DNA of 52,737 nucleotides from Pseudomonas sp. (GTDB taxonomy: Bacteria > Pseudomonadota > Gammaproteobacteria > Pseudomonadales > Pseudomonadaceae): the NCBI RefSeq assembly GCF_030147005.1, contig NZ_JASLAW010000032.1:1-52737 (forward strand). The letters are read 5' to 3'. The position numbers were made by a program, and so were the translations under genes. The notes under the pieces were generated by a model. The model had not been told where the DNA came from, ran no database searches, and worked only from the letters and a program-made list of their open reading frames with translations. Shown piece after piece: positions 8,401 through 16,673 of this stretch (positions are counted from its first letter, which is position 1; the number at the start of each line of letters is the position of its first letter).

Positions 8401-9087
8401 CACAATATTGAGCTGGTTTCGGTTGATCAGGTAATTGGTGCTGATGGCATCGCCCAGATACACATCGGCGCGTCCAAACGCCACCGCGCCGATAGCCTCG
8501 AAGGCCGAAGAGTACAACTCCACCTGAGCGCGAGGGTAAAAAGCCCGCACCACCTCAGGCTGCAAATAGTGATAAAGCATCGCCACGCGCTTGCCCGCCA
8601 AGTCGTCACTCAGCGCCTGGCTATCGTTGGTACGGGTCACCAGGGTGGGTTGGTCACTGGCGTAGGAGCGCGACAAGACCAGTTGCGGGTCGGCCGCTTC
8701 ATAGCCATTGGCCGAGCCGAGGAAATCCACATCGCCTCGCTTGAGGGCCTCGATCACTTCATCGCGGGTCTCGTAACACCGAACCTCGATGGAGATATTC
8801 AGGGCCTGGCCGATCAGCGCTGCAAAATCGGCGGTAATCCCTTCGAGTTCTTCACGGTTATTGGTCAGGTCAAAGGGGGCGTAATCGGGAGCGGACACCC
8901 CCATCAGCAACGTGCGCCTTTCGCGCAACCAGCGCCAGTCGGCCTCCTGCAGCGTGACGATGGGAGTGTCGATACGGGAGTGGCCCAACAGGCGTAATAC
9001 ATTGGGCTCATCAAAGGCCATCGCGACCAGGGGCAACAGGCTCAGCCCCAGGATCGTGGCGAACCGCTTGAACGCGATGGCCGCCAT
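5464..9087 (-). CDS. BvgS/RocS-like hybrid sensor histidine kinase
   Basis: A 1207-residue unorthodox inner-membrane kinase. In order: signal peptide (about 1-24); two periplasmic solute-binding-type (PBPb/SBP_bac_3) domains (about 50-280 and 300-525); transmembrane helix (about 537-560); PAS domain (about 575-695); HisKA with H725 in ATMSHEIRTPMN; HATPase with N843, D874 and the GSGLGL box; receiver with D1014 (ITDCNMPF) and K1069; and a C-terminal HPt with H1146 (LAHRAKGGA). This is the full His-Asp-His relay of BvgS and of P. aeruginosa RocS1/SadS. The ligand is unknown; tandem PBPb domains typically sense small molecules or work as constitutive switches. It is one base from the upstream regulator gene, its presumed phosphate acceptor. 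Confidence 0.92.
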   Translation of the reverse strand: MAAIAFKRFATILGLSLLPLVAMAFDEPNVLRLLGHSRIDTPIVTLQEADWRWLRERRTLLMGVSAPDYAPFDLTNNREELEGITADFAALIGQALNISIEVRCYETRDEVIEALKRGDVDFLGSANGYEAADPQLVLSRSYASDQPTLVTRTNDSQALSDDLAGKRVAMLYHYLQPEVVRAFYPRAQVELYSSAFEAIGAVAFGRADVYLGDAISTNYLINRNQLNIVRMADFSTLEVNPFAFAFTRQNTRLPPIIDAALEAIPAGEQMEILRRWSGGNLGIVGTGRLHLSASEQRWLLKHPRVKVAVLDKLLPLSVIDDQGQFEGLSAEVLSRISLRTGLKFDVVPGNSIPRQIDEVSMGAVDMLAVVTPSVERAEKVRFTRPYLTNALVLVTRGDEHSPVILEDMVGKRLAMISGNGLRDTITRDFPGIVFVDVENAEQAMAMVAKGEADAAVNSLISARYMIARYYRDRLRITSTVGSEPARITFGVNRSQLELYSILDKALLSITPQEMDEMIAQWRSDVIIENSYWLRHRNVIIQGFGLAALLLIVTLSWAIYLRSLIRKRVQAERALSDQMRFMSVLIDGTPHPIYVRDRQGRLMACNNAYLDVFGYKLEDVIGKTVVETDSGNLPQAQSFHQDYLHLMAEGEPQIHDRILKLPTGEVLTIYQWMLPYRDGDEKVVGMIAGWVDVSERQQLLGQLQEAKDDADAANRAKTTFLATMSHEIRTPMNAVIGMIELALKNAEQGLADRDALEVASEASRGMLELIGDILDIARIESGHLSLTLEPANPHELLTSVARVFEGLARAKGLALQVELDPLIDRVVLVDPLRFKQVVSNLLSNAIKFTHRGQVKLGAQAAFDGEHLGLQLWVQDSGIGVSAQDQLRLFSPFVQGSNGEQSARSGSGLGLVISRNLCEMMGGRLHLSSVLGQGTRVDVTLALVMTTAVPQEDASANAPVSPSPALSILVVDDYPANRLLLARQLSFLGHRITTAEDGVQGLEQWRAGAFDGVITDCNMPFKNGYQLAQDIRVLERERGLAPCLLLGFTANAQPEETERCRQAGMDGCLFKPTGLDDLRVALASRSTYVLGPEAAAFDLSTLIALTGEDHHALTELLLPLLDSLEADRALLPALRRKADFAKLHDLAHRAKGGARMVKARELITRCEALEAVCERQDRNALVAAVDGVSEAIIALHEGLSLYCDQLRTQ

Positions 9088-9088
9088 T

Positions 9089-9715
9089 TCAGATCAGATT
9101 ATTGCGCTGGGCAAATTTGGACAGGTGCACCACTGAGCACATACGGAGCTTCTCCTTGAGGCGTGTCTTGTAAGTACTGATGGTCTTGTGGCTCAGCAGC
9201 ATGTCTTCGGCAATTTCCTTGTTGCCCAGCCCCAGGGCCAGCTTCTGCAATACGGTCAACTCTCGGTCCGACAAGCACTCGATCATCTGCCGCTCGGTTT
9301 CCTGCAAATCGTCACGGCGTACCGAGCTGGTGGGCAGGCTCGGAAAACAGCTGTAGCCCGACTGGATCGCCCTGATAGCCTTTTGCAACTCGTCCAGCTC
9401 GCCGGTCTTGGCCACGAACCCCATGGCTCCGGCTCGCATGCAACGGGTGGAAAAAAACACGGCCAGGTAAGAGGTCAGCACCAGGATTTTGCATGGCAGG
9501 CCCAGGGCTTTGATCCGAGCGATAACCTCCAACCCCCCCAGCTTGGGCATCGCCAGGTCAAGGATGACTAGCTCGGGACGTTGCTCCCGCGCCAGTTGCA
9601 TCGCATCCGCGCCATCACCTGCCTGAAAAATTTCATCGAATCCTTCCATCTTCAGCAGATGTTTGACCGTCGCACGTATAAACGGATGGTCATCCACGAT
9701 TAAAGCTTTGCTCAT
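9089..9715 (-). CDS. NarL/FixJ-family response regulator (BvgA/RocA-like)
   Basis: A 208-residue regulator with a receiver domain (MSKALIVDDHPFIRATVKHL, phosphoacceptor D53 in LVILDLAMPKLGG) and a C-terminal LuxR-type helix-turn-helix (LSDRELTVLQKLALGLGNKE ... HKTISTYKTRLKEKL). It precedes the hybrid kinase by one base and would be phosphorylated by that kinase's HPt domain. In Bordetella BvgA controls virulence, and in P. aeruginosa RocA1 controls cup fimbriae; no such target is in the window. The ATG at 9715 follows GGGG; an in-frame GTG lies two codons upstream. Confidence 0.9.
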   Translation of the reverse strand: MSKALIVDDHPFIRATVKHLLKMEGFDEIFQAGDGADAMQLAREQRPELVILDLAMPKLGGLEVIARIKALGLPCKILVLTSYLAVFFSTRCMRAGAMGFVAKTGELDELQKAIRAIQSGYSCFPSLPTSSVRRDDLQETERQMIECLSDRELTVLQKLALGLGNKEIAEDMLLSHKTISTYKTRLKEKLRMCSVVHLSKFAQRNNLI

Positions 9716-9866
9716 ACACACCCCTAGGCGGACAAAGTACCCTTACATATCAAATGGGGACCTCGCTACCTGTGAGAAATGACAGTTCCGACAAACGGCA
9801 CTGCACCCTCTCAGGACGATAGCCAGTCTCAGGCCGGTCCCTTGCATTGAAACATCACGAGCAATG

Positions 9867-9900
9867 ACGGCTGGACGCGAACGAACGAGCGGCCAGCCGT
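9867..9900. other. Stable inverted repeat upstream of the BvgA-like gene
   Basis: ACGGCTGG (9867-9874) and CCAGCCGT (9893-9900) are perfectly complementary. After one mismatch the stem continues with CGC/GCG, leaving a 10-base loop. It has no T tract on either strand, so it is not an obvious terminator. It may be a structured 5' leader of the regulator mRNA. The rest of the 9716-10022 gap shows no gene. Confidence 0.5.
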
Positions 9901-9958
9901 AAGTGCCCAACCTTAACAATGCAATGCCGTTTTGATTGAAGGGATAGTCCTGACTTGC

Positions 9959-9976
9959 TGTAGGATTCTCCTTACA
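9959..9976. promoter_or_regulatory. 18-bp palindrome resembling a GacA box
   Basis: TGTAGG-ATTCTC-CTTACA differs by one arm base from the published GacA upstream activating sequence (TGTAAG-N6-CTTACA) that drives rsmX/Y/Z. It lies 244 bp upstream of the BvgA-like gene. No sRNA rich in GGA motifs follows on either strand, so it is more likely an operator for a NarL-type regulator, either GacA or the local one. Confidence 0.4.
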
Positions 9977-10022
9977 AAAAAGCCTAGCCGATGGCGGCGC
10001 GACGGGGGTCCAGGCAGGCGAA

Positions 10023-10739
10023 TCAGTCGGTGGTACTTGGGCTCCAGAACGCCTGCACCACCAGGGAAGAGTTGGAAATACGCGCCACCAACGCATCCAG
10101 CTCGTCGCCGTCGACCGACGTCGCGGCCAGGGTGGCCTCGATTTCAACCTCTTCGCTGCCGAACGGCCGTACATCCACATCACTGGCCGGGTAGTTGCAT
10201 CGCGCCAGCTCGGCTTCCAGCAGCACCATGACCGCTTGCTGCTGGCTACGCCGCGCGATGACATAGAGGATGTTGGTGACCTCGGCCGATACCACGTCCA
10301 ACGGCTGGCGGTTGATGTTATTGACGATCGGGCGCAGCAAGGTATTGGCCGCCAGTACGAACAGCGTACCCAGCAACGCCTCAAGGATCAGGTCGGCACC
10401 GGCACAGGCTCCGACCGCAGCCGATGCCCAGAGGGTGGCGGCCGTGTTGAGCCCGCGCACATTGCCTTCTTCGCGCATGATCACACCGGCCCCCAGAAAG
10501 CCGATACCCGACACCACATACGCGACCACGCGCACCGCACCTTCCGCGCCGCCCAGCCGATTGGCCATGTCGACAAAAATCGCCGCGCCGACCGCCACCA
10601 GCACGTTCGTACGCAAGCCTGCGGTGCGCTGGCGGTACTGGCGCTCGAAGCCGATCAAACCGCCAAGAATAAACGCCGCCGAGAGGCTGACGACCGTGTC
10701 GATCAGAGAGTCGAGGTTGATGTTGTTGATGGCCTGCAT
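10023..10739 (-). CDS. mgtC: MgtC/SapB-family membrane protein
   Basis: A 238-residue inner-membrane protein. The N-terminal half has four to five hydrophobic helices with the MgtC signature (FILGGLIGFERQYRQRTAGL, then RTNVLVAVGAAIFV and SGIGFLGAGVIMREEG). The C-terminal half (from about residue 150) is a soluble ACT-like domain. MgtC proteins support growth at low magnesium and intracellular survival by lowering F1Fo-ATPase activity; they are not magnesium transporters themselves. The gene follows mgtA on the same strand after a REP-type hairpin. AGGAG precedes the ATG. Confidence 0.88.
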   Translation of the reverse strand: MQAINNINLDSLIDTVVSLSAAFILGGLIGFERQYRQRTAGLRTNVLVAVGAAIFVDMANRLGGAEGAVRVVAYVVSGIGFLGAGVIMREEGNVRGLNTAATLWASAAVGACAGADLILEALLGTLFVLAANTLLRPIVNNINRQPLDVVSAEVTNILYVIARRSQQQAVMVLLEAELARCNYPASDVDVRPFGSEEVEIEATLAATSVDGDELDALVARISNSSLVVQAFWSPSTTD

Positions 10740-10786
10740 AAAAAATCTCCTGTATGCAGCTGGAAATTGAAACCGGCACCGCTCAG

Positions 10787-10815
10787 TGTGGGGGCTGGCT
10801 TGCCCGGCCCCTACA
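10787..10815. repeat. REP-like hairpin between mgtA and mgtC
   Basis: TGTGGGGGC and GCCCCTACA flank TGGCTTGCCCG; they pair over 9 positions including one G-T. The motif (GTGTGGGGGCTGGCTTGCC) is typical of Pseudomonas REP sequences. It may reduce readthrough from mgtA into mgtC or stabilise the mgtA 3' end. Confidence 0.55.
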
Positions 10816-10841
10816 GATTCTGCGGTGCTGCATGGAACGGG

Positions 10842-13547
10842 TTACTGCCAGCCAAACTTGCGGACGTAGTAGCCCTTCACCGCCTGGGTCAGTGCCATGT
10901 ACGCCAGCAAAATCATGGGCAGGAACACAAAGTACAGCGATGGCAGTGCCTGCAATTTGAAGTAGTGCGCCAACGGCCCCATCGGCAGGAAGATCCCGAC
11001 GGCCATGATCACACCCGTCATGACCATCAACGGCATCGCCGCACGGCTTTGCAGGAACGGTATTTTCGGGGTGCGGATCATGTGCACGATCAATGTCTGG
11101 GTGAGCAACCCCACCACGAACCAGCCCGACTGGAACAGGGTCTGGTGGTCCGGAGTGTTGGCATCGAAGACGTACCACATGAGTGCGAACGTGGTGATGT
11201 CAAAGATCGAGCTGATCGGCCCGAAGAACAGCATGAAGCGGCCTACTTCTCCCGGCTGCCAGCGCTGCGGCTTGGCGAGCATCTCCTCGTCGACATTGTC
11301 GAAAGGAATGGCGATCTGTGAGATGTCATACAGCAGGTTCTGCACCAGCAGATGCATCGGCAGCATCGGCAGAAACGGGATAAACGCGCTCGCCACCAGC
11401 ACCGAGAACACGTTGCCGAAGTTGGAGCTGGCAGTCATCTTGATGTACTTGAGCATGTTGGCGAAGGTGCGTCGGCCTTCCAGCACGCCCTCTTCCAGGA
11501 TCATCAGGCTCTTTTCCAGCAGGATGATGTCGGCGGCTTCCTTGGCGATGTCCACGGCGCTGTCCACCGAGATGCCAATATCCGCAGTACGCAGTGCCGG
11601 CGCATCGTTGATGCCGTCCCCCATGAAGCCGACCACATGCCCGTTGGCCTTGAGCAGGCGCACGATGCGCTCCTTGTGGCTGGGCGTGAGCTTGGCGAAC
11701 ACATTGGTGGTTTCCACGGCCTGAGCCAGCTCGGCGTCGGTCATGTCTTCGATATCGTTGCCCATCAGCAGCCCTTGTTGCTCCAGGCCTACTTCACGGC
11801 AGATTTTTGCGGTAACCCGCTCGTTGTCCCCCGTCAGCACTTTGACCGCTACACCATGGGCCTTCAGGGCCTTCAGCGCCGGCGCGGTGCTTTCCTTGGG
11901 TGGGTCGAGGAAGGCCACATAGCCGATCAGCGTCAGGTTGTTTTCATCCGCCAGGCTGTAGGTGTCGCGACCGGACGCCATCGGTTGCGCGGCCACGGCC
12001 ACCACGCGCAGGCCCTCTTCGTTGAACGCTGCGGTCACCTGGCGGATGCGCGCCAGCAGCTCGTGCGTCAATGCCTCGTTGCTCTCGCCATGACGCACGG
12101 TGCTGCACACCGACAGGATTTCTTCCACCGCGCCCTTGCAGATCAACAGATGCGGCTGGTCGTGCTCCGCTACCACGACCGACATGCGACGACGATTGAA
12201 ATCGAAGGGAATCTCATCGACCTTCTGGAAGGCGGTACCGACTTTTAATTCACGATGGATTTCGACGTGCTCGAGCACGGCCACATCCAGCAGGTTTTTC
12301 AGGCCGGTCTGGTAGTAGCTGTTGAGGTAGGCCATTTCCAGCACATCCTCGGACTCCTGGCCACACACATCCACATGGCGCGCCAGGAAAATCCTGTCCT
12401 GGGTGAGCGTGCCGGTTTTGTCCGTGCACAACACATCCATGGCGCCGAAGTTCTGGATCGCGTCCAGACGCTTGACGATGACTTTCTTGCGCGACAGGAA
12501 CACCGCACCCTTGGCCAGCGTCGAGGTGACGATCATCGGCAGCATTTCGGGGGTAAGGCCCACGGCAATCGAGAGCGCGAACAGCAACGCTTCGGTCCAG
12601 TCGCCCTTAGTGAACCCGTTGATGAACAACACCAGCGGCGCCATCACGAACATAAAGCGGATCAGCAGCCAACTGACCTTGTTGACGCCATGCTGGAACG
12701 AGGTAGTGGCGCGGTCGGTCGCCGTGACGCGCTGCGCCAACGCACCGAAGTAAGTGCTGTTGCCGGTGGCCAGAATCACCGCCGTGGCGGCGCCGGACAC
12801 CACATTAGTGCCCATGAACAGGATGTTTTCCAAGTCCAGCGGATTGCGAGCGTGAGCATCCTGCTGCTCGACGAACTTCTCCACCGGCATCGATTCACCC
12901 GTCATCGCCGCCTGGCTGACGAACAGGTCCTTGGCACTGAGCACGCGGCAATCGGCCGGGATCATGTCACCGGCCGACAGTACGATCAGATCGCCCGGCA
13001 CCAATTGCTTGATCGGCAGTTCAAAGCGCTTGGCCGCATCCCGGCGCAGCACGGTCGCCGTATTGCTGACCATCGCCTTCAATGCGTCGGCGGCTTTGTT
13101 CGACTTGGCCTCCTGCCAGAAACGCAACAGGGTCGAGAGCACCACCATGGAGAAAATCACCGTGGCGGCCTTCATGTCCTCGGTCAGCCAGGAGATCACC
13201 GCCAGCAAGGTCAGCAGCAGATTGAACGGGTTTTTATAGCAGTGCCATACATGCACCGACCATGGCAGCGGCTGCTCGTGCTCGACCTCATTGAGCCCGT
13301 ATTGAGCGCGCAATGCGTCGGCCTCCTGGGTGCTCAGGCCCTCGGCGCGGCTGCCCAGCCTGCCCAGTAATTGCACGGCGCTGTTGTTGGCGGCGGCTAA
13401 CAGGGTTTGCGCCAGGCTTGGCGGTATTTCGCGGTTGACACTGGCGTCGGTCACGGACTCCAGCATCGCCAAGCGGCGAAAGTGCCGGGCGATATGCCGG
13501 TTCCGCAGGAAGCCGGCGAAGAACTCTTTGAGCAGCGTGAGGTTCAT
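10842..13547 (-). CDS. mgtA: Magnesium-translocating P-type ATPase
   Basis: A 901-residue P3B-type ATPase that imports magnesium across the inner membrane with ATP. Visible features: actuator TGES at 216-219, the M4 motif GLTPEMLP near 330, phosphorylation site D376 in CTDKTGTLT, hinge GDGINDAPAL, and a C-terminal block of several transmembrane helices ending VKGYYVRKFGWQ. The length agrees with the MgtA/MgtB family. The ATG at 13547 has AGGAG eight bases upstream; the frame is open to 13679 but without similarity. mgtC lies downstream. Magnesium limitation usually induces such genes through PhoPQ; no complete PhoP box is visible, only a GGTTTA half-site near 13915-13920 on the minus strand. 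Confidence 0.95.
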   Translation of the reverse strand: MNLTLLKEFFAGFLRNRHIARHFRRLAMLESVTDASVNREIPPSLAQTLLAAANNSAVQLLGRLGSRAEGLSTQEADALRAQYGLNEVEHEQPLPWSVHVWHCYKNPFNLLLTLLAVISWLTEDMKAATVIFSMVVLSTLLRFWQEAKSNKAADALKAMVSNTATVLRRDAAKRFELPIKQLVPGDLIVLSAGDMIPADCRVLSAKDLFVSQAAMTGESMPVEKFVEQQDAHARNPLDLENILFMGTNVVSGAATAVILATGNSTYFGALAQRVTATDRATTSFQHGVNKVSWLLIRFMFVMAPLVLFINGFTKGDWTEALLFALSIAVGLTPEMLPMIVTSTLAKGAVFLSRKKVIVKRLDAIQNFGAMDVLCTDKTGTLTQDRIFLARHVDVCGQESEDVLEMAYLNSYYQTGLKNLLDVAVLEHVEIHRELKVGTAFQKVDEIPFDFNRRRMSVVVAEHDQPHLLICKGAVEEILSVCSTVRHGESNEALTHELLARIRQVTAAFNEEGLRVVAVAAQPMASGRDTYSLADENNLTLIGYVAFLDPPKESTAPALKALKAHGVAVKVLTGDNERVTAKICREVGLEQQGLLMGNDIEDMTDAELAQAVETTNVFAKLTPSHKERIVRLLKANGHVVGFMGDGINDAPALRTADIGISVDSAVDIAKEAADIILLEKSLMILEEGVLEGRRTFANMLKYIKMTASSNFGNVFSVLVASAFIPFLPMLPMHLLVQNLLYDISQIAIPFDNVDEEMLAKPQRWQPGEVGRFMLFFGPISSIFDITTFALMWYVFDANTPDHQTLFQSGWFVVGLLTQTLIVHMIRTPKIPFLQSRAAMPLMVMTGVIMAVGIFLPMGPLAHYFKLQALPSLYFVFLPMILLAYMALTQAVKGYYVRKFGWQ

Positions 13548-14064
13548 GGTGTTACTCCTGCGCGAGGAAAAACCGTCGTGCAGGTACTGCCCGTCCGTGC
13601 CGCACCCCGTCAAACAGGCACAGCCGAACCTGGCACGCCCGCCGTAACAGGCAGGCGCGTCCGTAGCCTCCCGAGGCAACTCAGGTGCTGGTCAGCGTCG
13701 ATGAGAGAGGTTCAGGCAGGCGCCAGGACTGGCTGCTGCCGGAATGCCGCTTCTCGCTTTTGTGGCGAGACAACGGCATCTGGACAATGCGCGTTACCTT
13801 GCCAAGTATGTGCCGGTTACCGAAACCGGCCGACTACTGTCACTCGAACAAGTACCCACTGAGGGTCTCCGCTATTGATGAAAACGCGCGAAGCTTACGC
13901 CGCGATTTATGCGGAGTAAACCGTAGGAAAGTTACCGCATGAGGAATAAGAATATTCTTCAGGATGGGTTCAGGAACGGACTTTGCGCACCCACCTGGCT
14001 GGCTTGCAAAAACCATGGCCATCGATACGCTCCTGTCGCCGCCGTCTCCTTGCAAAGCAACGTT
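13548..14064 (-). promoter_or_regulatory. mgtA 5' region with nested hairpin
   Basis: This 517-bp stretch contains no convincing gene. It holds a two-part hairpin at 13744-13779 (outer ATGCCG/CGGCAT, inner TCTCGC/GCGAGA, loop TTTTGTG). A 32-codon minus-strand ORF at 13681-13779 (MPLSRHKSEKRHSGSSQSWR...) starts inside the hairpin and has Pro codons at 2 and in LPEPL. A 12-bp perfect palindrome, AAGAATATTCTT, lies at 13948-13959. In Salmonella the mgtA leader senses magnesium and proline through the MgtL peptide; a similar role here is only a possibility because the ORF has a weak ribosome site. Confidence 0.35.
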
Positions 14065-14409
14065 TCAATCATCCCGCGTCAGCACTTCCAGCAATTCGAT
14101 CTCAAAGCGCAAGGGACTGTTGGGCTTGATATGCGCCCCCACCGAGCGCTCGCCGTAGGCCAGATGCGCCGGCACACACAACCTGCGCACGCCACCGACC
14201 TGCATGCCCATCAAGCCCTGGTCCCAGCCCTTGATCACCCGACCGGTACCGATCACGCACTGGAACGGTTTGCCCCGATCCCAGGACGAATCGAACACCG
14301 TGCCATCTTCCAGGGTGCCGGTGTACTGAGTGGTGATCAGCGCGCCCTTGACCACGGTTTTGCCGTCGCCCAGGCGGATGTCGGTGACCTGCAGTTCGTC
14401 GTTGCTCAT
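14065..14409 (-). CDS. FKBP-type peptidyl-prolyl cis-trans isomerase
   Basis: A 114-residue single-domain FKBP that would catalyse cis-trans isomerisation of Xaa-Pro bonds. Conserved core segments are VKGALITTQYTGTLEDGTVF, DSSWDRGKPFQCVIGTGRVI, KGWDQGLMGMQVGG and the PAHLAYGERSVG loop, ending FEIELLEVL. No signal peptide or membrane segment is present, so it is cytoplasmic. It stands alone between the type II secretion operon and the mgtA leader, with about 130 bp before gspD's end that include a GTGAGAG/CTCTCAC repeat (14492-14515) without a T tract. Confidence 0.92.
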   Translation of the reverse strand: MSNDELQVTDIRLGDGKTVVKGALITTQYTGTLEDGTVFDSSWDRGKPFQCVIGTGRVIKGWDQGLMGMQVGGVRRLCVPAHLAYGERSVGAHIKPNSPLRFEIELLEVLTRDD

Positions 14410-14538
14410 GGGGTTCTCATTGAAGGCGTGAAAGGTGGGGTTTTCCCAGAATCGGGTGGGTTTGGCAAGTGCGGGAGCAGTCGATACAACCGTGAGAGAG
14501 ACGTTCCCCTCTCACCGGTGTACCGCGAGAATCCAAGC

Positions 14539-16668
14539 CTACTGAGCGGGCCGCAACAGCTGCATCTGCTGACGGTAATCATCCGTCACCTGCCGCGCCT
14601 GGCCGCTGCTGGTAATCACCCTTGGGGTAATCAGCACGATCAGCTCCGTACGGTCCTTGGATTTGCTGGTGTTGCCAAACAACCAGCGCAACCCGGGAAT
14701 TCTCCCCAGATACGGCACGGCACTGACGGACTGCGCGTTGTCCTGCTTGATCAGCCCACCCAACAATACCGTCTGTCCACTCTGCACAGCGACTTGAGTC
14801 GACACCGAACGCGTGGAAATCCGCGGGTTGACCGGCGTCTCGCTGCTCCCTGTCTGGTTCTCGGCATCGCTGACCTGCTGCTGAATATCCATATACACCA
14901 GGCCCCCCGGATTGATGCGCGGCACCACGTCCAGGATCACACCGGTCTGCACGTATTCGACGCTGCTCAAGGTGGTATCGGCGTCGCCCGTGTTGACGGT
15001 GGTCTGGCTGATGGGAATGTTATCGCCCACCTGAATCTGCGCCGGCTGGTTGTTCATCACCACCAGCGACGGCGCCGACAGCACCTGGGTGCGGCCGTTG
15101 GTTTCCAGGGCGTGCAAGGCCACTTGCAGGTTGGAGCTGACAAAGGAATAGAACAACGAATCCGCCGCCCCCAGCCCGGCGCCGCCACCGCCCAATGCGC
15201 CCTGGCTGCCGGAAGCATTTGCCACCGTGGTGCTGCCGGAATTGCCGGCCAGGCGGCCGAGGTACCACTGCACGCCAAGGTCCAGTTCGCCGGTCAGTTT
15301 GACCTCGAGAATGCGCGTCTCGATCTGCACTTGCAGCGGCGGGTTATCGAGGCGTTTGATCGCCGCTTCGATTTCTTTCCATTGGGCGGGACGCGTGCGC
15401 ACCAGCAGTTGGTTGCTGCTTTTTTGCGCGGTGATGCGGGTGCCGGCCTCAAGGTCGCTGATGGGCGGCGCCTGGGTATCTTCGCTGCTCTGCGAGTCGG
15501 CTTGCTCGGCGGCGGGCATGGGGGTGTCGGCCTGCAAACCGGCGCTGGTGGACGAGGACAGCGTGGTGGTGCGCAACCCCGGCGCGACCTTTGCCGGGGT
15601 GTCGTCCTTGATGGTGCCATTGCCGTAGATCTGCCGCAGGTATTTGGCCAGGTCCGCCGCCTTCATGTTGCGCACATCGTATACATACATCTGCGGCTCA
15701 TTGCCGCCGCCTTCGTCGATGGTGCGAATCCAGTCACCCACTTCACTGAGGTACTGCGGCTGGGAAGAAATCGCCACCACTGAGTTAGTGCGCTCGACCG
15801 GCAGAAACCGCAGCATGCCCGCCAGGGGTGTGCCGCTGTCGGCGCCGAACATGGCTTGCAGCTCGGGCATCAGCTCGGCCACCGAAGCGCGTTGCAGGCC
15901 GAACACGCCTACCGACATGCCCTTGAGCCAGTCCACATCGAAGGTGTCGATGGTGTCCTGGTAGTTGGCCAGTTCTTCCGGAGTGCCGGCCAGGCTCAGC
16001 ACATTGCGCGCCGGGTCCACCAGCAGGAAGGCGTTCTCCCGGGCGAAAGGCTTGAGCAGTTTCTGCATCTCGGTGGCAGAGATATAGCGCAGCGAAAACA
16101 GGCGGGCCGAGAGGCCGCTGGCGGGCTGCGCCACGCGCATCTGCGGCACCAGCTTGCCGGCCACCGCCTGGTTGGCCGGCAGGATCACATAGCGCTCACC
16201 CTGCTTGATCATGGCGTTATCGGTCCAGGACAACAGGGTTTCGAGGATCGACAACGCCTGGCGCTTATCCACCGGCCTGGAGGTCGAGAAGCTGACATTG
16301 CCCTTTACGCCCTGGGCGATGCTGTAGTTTTCGTGCAGCAGGTCGCCCATCACGCTGTTGATCACCGCTTCGATGGGTTGGTCCTGGAAGTTGAACACAA
16401 TGTCGCCGCCCTCCTCTCGCTTCGCAGCGGGCGTCGATGCAGGCGGGCGTACGAACTGTTGATTGCCGCGAATCACCTGGCGCTGCTGGGGTGACGTCGC
16501 CTCGGGCTGCGGGCTTTGCAACGCTGGCGCCTCGCTGGGCGGGCGTTGCGAACCGGTGCCTTGCAGGGCTTCGTGGAGCAGCTCTTTATCCGGGTCGAGG
16601 CGGTCGGGCAGCGCGCCACAGCCGCCGAGGGCGACGGTGGTGGCCAGGCAAAACAACGGGGTGCGCAT
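14539..16668 (-). CDS. gspD: Type II secretion secretin GspD (lipoprotein, HxcQ-like)
   Basis: This is the outer-membrane secretin, the multimeric gate through which folded exoproteins leave. The 709-residue protein starts MRTPLFCLATTVALGGCGAL: VALGGC is a lipobox, so the mature N-terminal Cys is lipidated. Self-piloting lipoprotein secretins are known from HxcQ of P. aeruginosa, and no separate pilotin is seen here. N0-N3 domains span about 90-430 with a Ser/Gln-rich insertion (about 360-400), and the secretin domain covers about 430-690 (VPYLGRIPGLRWLFGNTSKS, then TELIVLITPRVI). It is the last gene of the operon. The start is ambiguous: a TTG at 16677 overlaps the preceding stop in the TTGA manner, and the ATG is three codons inside. 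Confidence 0.93.
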   Translation of the reverse strand: MRTPLFCLATTVALGGCGALPDRLDPDKELLHEALQGTGSQRPPSEAPALQSPQPEATSPQQRQVIRGNQQFVRPPASTPAAKREEGGDIVFNFQDQPIEAVINSVMGDLLHENYSIAQGVKGNVSFSTSRPVDKRQALSILETLLSWTDNAMIKQGERYVILPANQAVAGKLVPQMRVAQPASGLSARLFSLRYISATEMQKLLKPFARENAFLLVDPARNVLSLAGTPEELANYQDTIDTFDVDWLKGMSVGVFGLQRASVAELMPELQAMFGADSGTPLAGMLRFLPVERTNSVVAISSQPQYLSEVGDWIRTIDEGGGNEPQMYVYDVRNMKAADLAKYLRQIYGNGTIKDDTPAKVAPGLRTTTLSSSTSAGLQADTPMPAAEQADSQSSEDTQAPPISDLEAGTRITAQKSSNQLLVRTRPAQWKEIEAAIKRLDNPPLQVQIETRILEVKLTGELDLGVQWYLGRLAGNSGSTTVANASGSQGALGGGGAGLGAADSLFYSFVSSNLQVALHALETNGRTQVLSAPSLVVMNNQPAQIQVGDNIPISQTTVNTGDADTTLSSVEYVQTGVILDVVPRINPGGLVYMDIQQQVSDAENQTGSSETPVNPRISTRSVSTQVAVQSGQTVLLGGLIKQDNAQSVSAVPYLGRIPGLRWLFGNTSKSKDRTELIVLITPRVITSSGQARQVTDDYRQQMQLLRPAQ

Positions 16669-16673
16669 ATCAA

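Noticed and set aside
9721..9976. A GacA-activated Rsm-type small RNA after the GacA-like box
   Set aside because: Downstream sequence on either strand lacks repeated GGA motifs in hairpin loops and a terminator at the right distance.
13905..13925. PhoP box upstream of mgtA
   Set aside because: Only one GGTTTA half-site is present; the second half at the right spacing (CATAAA) is a poor match.
13939..15783. 614-codon open frame on the plus strand across gspD
   Set aside because: It is antisense to gspD and FKBP, both clear genes; its translation is His/Gln/Arg-rich without domains, a normal shadow in GC-rich DNA.
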